From Brevipalpus yothersi (Eukaryota; Arthropoda; Arachnida; Trombidiformes; Tenuipalpidae): 64,000 nucleotides of DNA. Below are positions 61,901-64,000 of this stretch, one piece after another; position 1 is the stretch's first letter, and each line of letters opens with the position of its first letter. A program made the position numbers and the translations under genes. The notes beneath the pieces were generated by a model. That model saw nothing but the letters and a program-made list of their open reading frames with translations, ran no database searches and was not told where the DNA came from. The stretch lies in assembly GCA_003956705.1 (NCBI GenBank), contig QZCP01000050.1:1-64000 (forward strand). Reading direction: 5' to 3'.

Positions 61901-62254
61901 TTTCTAGATGGATACTTGGTTCCCAAAGGCACAACTTGTGCAATATTTACCTACTTGGTTCATAGAAATGAAGAAATCTTTCCCAAGCCGGAAGTTTTTG
62001 ATCCAGACAGATTCTTACCAGAGAACGCTAATGGAAGGCATCCCTTTGCATATATACCGTTTAGTGCAGGAGCACGAAACTGTATTGGACAAAAATTTGC
62101 TATAATGGAGCAGAAAATAGTTGTGGCCAATGTTATTAGAAACTTTTATCTCACCACAGTCGAGGAGCGAGATAAATTGATCATCAGTGGAGAAATGATA
62201 TTGAGATCGAGGAATGGACTCTTTGTCAAGCTAGAAAAACGATTCGATCAGTGA
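58986..62254 (+). CDS. Cytochrome P450, CYP4-like
   Basis: This is a membrane-anchored heme monooxygenase of the ER. CYP4 enzymes typically omega-hydroxylate fatty acids and other lipids. Five exons, 58986-59271, 60633-60745, 60811-61515, 61599-61848 and 61908-62254, give 566 aa with consistent phases. In order: N-terminal membrane segment (TALVVTGLLFVLV) and proline-rich IPGPPCHWLLGH; helix C WKMRRKILTPAFHF; I-helix EEVDTFMFAGHDTTAMAIS; ExxR as EIQR; PERF-type FDPDRFLPEN; heme loop FSAGARNCIGQKFA with the Cys ligand. CYP4 hallmarks are strong (LTPAFHF, EVDTFMF). However, the Glu that forms the covalent heme ester in many CYP4s (MFEGHDTT) is Ala, encoded right at an exon junction. It is longer than usual because of a Ser/Lys-rich insert (about residues 310-340). 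Confidence 0.92.
59272..60632 (+). other. Large first intron of the P450 gene
   Basis: This 1.36 kb, very AT-rich intron contrasts with the gene's other introns (60-80 bp). No alternative first exon is recognised. The 63- and 70-codon open frames inside look random. Confidence 0.6.
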
Positions 62255-63214
62255 GCCCGAAATGCATATGTACATACACAGGCCTAATTTATTATTATGA
62301 ACATCATAATTTTGGCCAGAGACAATCATCAACTATTTTTTCTTGTTTGATAGGAAAATCTCATTGACAGCCCTAGCAGCCGAAGAAACCAGAGCCACTC
62401 CCGCTAGAGGTGACTGATTTTCTTCAGAATCAGGAAAAAGTTTTGCCTCTGTACTTGGCCATAATTTGCTAGGAAACCTAGAATGTCCTGAGAAATCGAA
62501 AAATCAGACCCTGTAACATGTACTACTTACAAGAAGACTTGTGCTGATTGTTAGTTGTTAGTAGAAATGTTCAAAGAAAAATTTAATTCAAGTCAAACAG
62601 AATTTCGAATCGATTCGAAATATTAGATCACATTCGCTCGTTTAAACAAAAACAGAGGGCAGCATGAGATTGTTGGAAAATTCATCAGCAATTATAATGA
62701 TATCAGAAACAGAGATCATCAATTTAATTTAATTAGACAACTGAACTAATCTATTTTATAACTAATCCAATCCTCAATCCATTCGTTGATCCATGCACGA
62801 AATATTTTATCATTAAAAAAGATTTCATCTCTTTTTAAAGTAAGGAGGATGAAAAGTTTCAATCAGCCAGTAGTCTCACACTTTAATAATCGTCTCCTAT
62901 TTCATCATCAAACCCATAAACAATTCATTGAATGACTGAGAAAATTTCAAAAATCTTTTAGAATTTTTCTCAATCCCAAAGATAATCCGGAAGATGAGAT
63001 AATTAGGTTTCGAAGAAGGAGAAGAAAGCAGACACTGTTGTGATGAGAATTGGGAATTGTGTATTTCAACAAACAATATTAGGCATACAAAATTGCATAT
63101 TTTTCATAGAAAAGATCACTCACAAAGAATGTTACTTTCCTCTTCCCTATCGAAGATTATTTTTCTCCGATAAATTGTGGAAAAGTATTCTCTACACATA
63201 CTGGTAGTGAAGTA
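62255..63214. other. Convergent intergenic region, P450 / ETS gene
   Basis: This AT-rich region holds the 3' UTRs of both genes. No coding or RNA gene is recognised. Confidence 0.55.
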
Positions 63215-63895
63215 TTAGGTATAATAGGAGCCTAATGTGCCAGTCCGAGAGTGATGGTGATGAGAGTAAAGGGAACCACAAGAATTGGGTGCTGTCGACC
63301 AGTAAGTTGCACTAGGGAATAACGGGGAATGATTCTGGTTGACCGATGTCCGAGGAGAGGTTCCTCCGAAGTAAGAGTTTAATTTTGTTGCATGTCCAGG
63401 TATATATGTTGGACTTAGTAACAGTTCAGGTTGATACTTATAACTAGAAGTGGGAGATTCACCGGGATTGGGCTGACATGCTTGTGCCAGGCCATGGAAA
63501 TCGAATTTGTAAGCGTACCTCTTTCCATGTACTTTTGTCATGATGTTCTTATCATAATAATAGCGCAAGGCACGACTAAGTTTGTCGTAATTCATGTTGG
63601 GCTTACTTTTTCGTTCACCCCATCGGCGAGCAACTTCATCCGGATCAGTCAATTTGAATTCACCATTCGTGCCTTCCCAAGCAATACAGGTCACATTATT
63701 GCTGTCTGCTAGAAGTTCGAGTAGGAATTGCCAGAGTTGAATTTGTCCGCTGCCTGAAAAACATAATTTCAATGTGAAGGGAAATGTAACTGTAGAATTT
63801 TTCCTTAAGATAGTATATTTCTTAACGAGCTAACGATCAACACATACCTTGAGCAGCAAACTTGCTTGTTGCAGTCGCAAATAGATTATAATGAT
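63215..63895 (-). CDS. ETS transcription factor, ERG/FLI1 type (3' part; continues beyond window)
   Basis: These are the last two coding exons of an ETS-domain gene on the minus strand, 63848-63895 and 63215-63753. The rest lies beyond position 64000. The ETS domain begins GSGQIQLWQFLLELLADS and continues CIAWEGTNGEFKLTDPDEVA, RRWGERKSKPNMNYDKLSRA, LRYYYDKNIMTKVHGKRYAY and KFDFHGLAQ. This is nearly identical to vertebrate FLI1/ERG, including the DNA-contact Arg residues in RALRYYY. The C-terminal tail is Ser/Pro/His/Tyr-rich and ends LGSYYT, like the LGSYY end of FLI1/ERG. The preceding exon (HYNLFATATSKFAAQ) matches the linker before the domain in this subfamily. The Pointed domain, if present, would be off the window. 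Confidence 0.93.
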
Positions 63896-64000
63896 CTGTA
63901 AAAAATTCAAGAATGGAGAAAATTCATCATTTATCTATCGTCATTCATGATAGAATCTGAAATCTTCAATAATTTGATTGACATGAGCCAGCTTAATAGG

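Overview
The window looks like arthropod (at least ecdysozoan/metazoan) nuclear DNA. It is AT-rich, and its genes are split by short GT-AG introns, many of 50-100 bp. The orthologues are animal-specific: MED1, a cabeza/FUS-type protein, NonA, RRP9, an HMX homeobox gene, an ERG/FLI1-type ETS gene and a CYP4-like P450. Long (GA)n/(CT)n microsatellites occur throughout the non-coding parts. A mite or similar small-genome arthropod would fit, but I cannot name the species from the sequence. Exon models were built by hand from the frame, splice sites and protein family similarity recalled from memory. Every multi-exon model listed has consistent intron phases and a length divisible by three.

Layout: positions 1-31.3 kb are gene-dense and mostly housekeeping. 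In order they hold mitochondrial ribosomal protein S5 (+), cabeza/FUS-like (+), MED1 (+), ADISSP/C20orf27-like (-), a BAG-domain protein (-), a putative secreted acidic protein (+), a calpain (-), Sec24 (+), NonA (-) and RRP9 (+). Several neighbours are tail-to-tail within about 170-250 bp (secreted protein/calpain, Sec24/NonA, RRP9/zinc finger). NonA and RRP9 are head-to-head over 500 bp. From 31.5 to 54.8 kb the layout changes. Two transcription-factor genes, a PRDM8/ZNF488-like zinc finger (-) and HMX (-), are separated and flanked by gene-free stretches of 10.7 and 9.4 kb rich in GA/CT repeats, as expected of regulatory territory around developmental genes. From 54.8 kb there are an acyl-CoA desaturase (+), a stretch that looks like a decayed CNOT1-like gene (+), a CYP4-like P450 (+) and the last two exons of an ERG/FLI1-type ETS gene (-) that runs off the right edge.

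The most unusual item is the calpain. It keeps the whole classical architecture (protease core, C2-like, penta-EF-hand), but the catalytic Cys reads Gln and the catalytic His reads Met, so it should be a pseudoprotease. Its small second coding exon lies in a ~970 bp segment that is repeated 30 kb away at 49.3-50.3 kb. The copy inside the gene carries an in-frame TAA, while the distant orphan copy is open and keeps the expected Leu-Gly-Cys motif. Both copies end at a single N, so a real segmental duplication and an assembly duplication both remain possible.

Other points are two GC-AG introns, a long hairpin between the convergent Sec24 and NonA genes, a CT/GA/CT palindrome, and a P450 lacking the CYP4 heme-linking Glu. 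I found no CRISPR, tRNA, rRNA or intact transposon.
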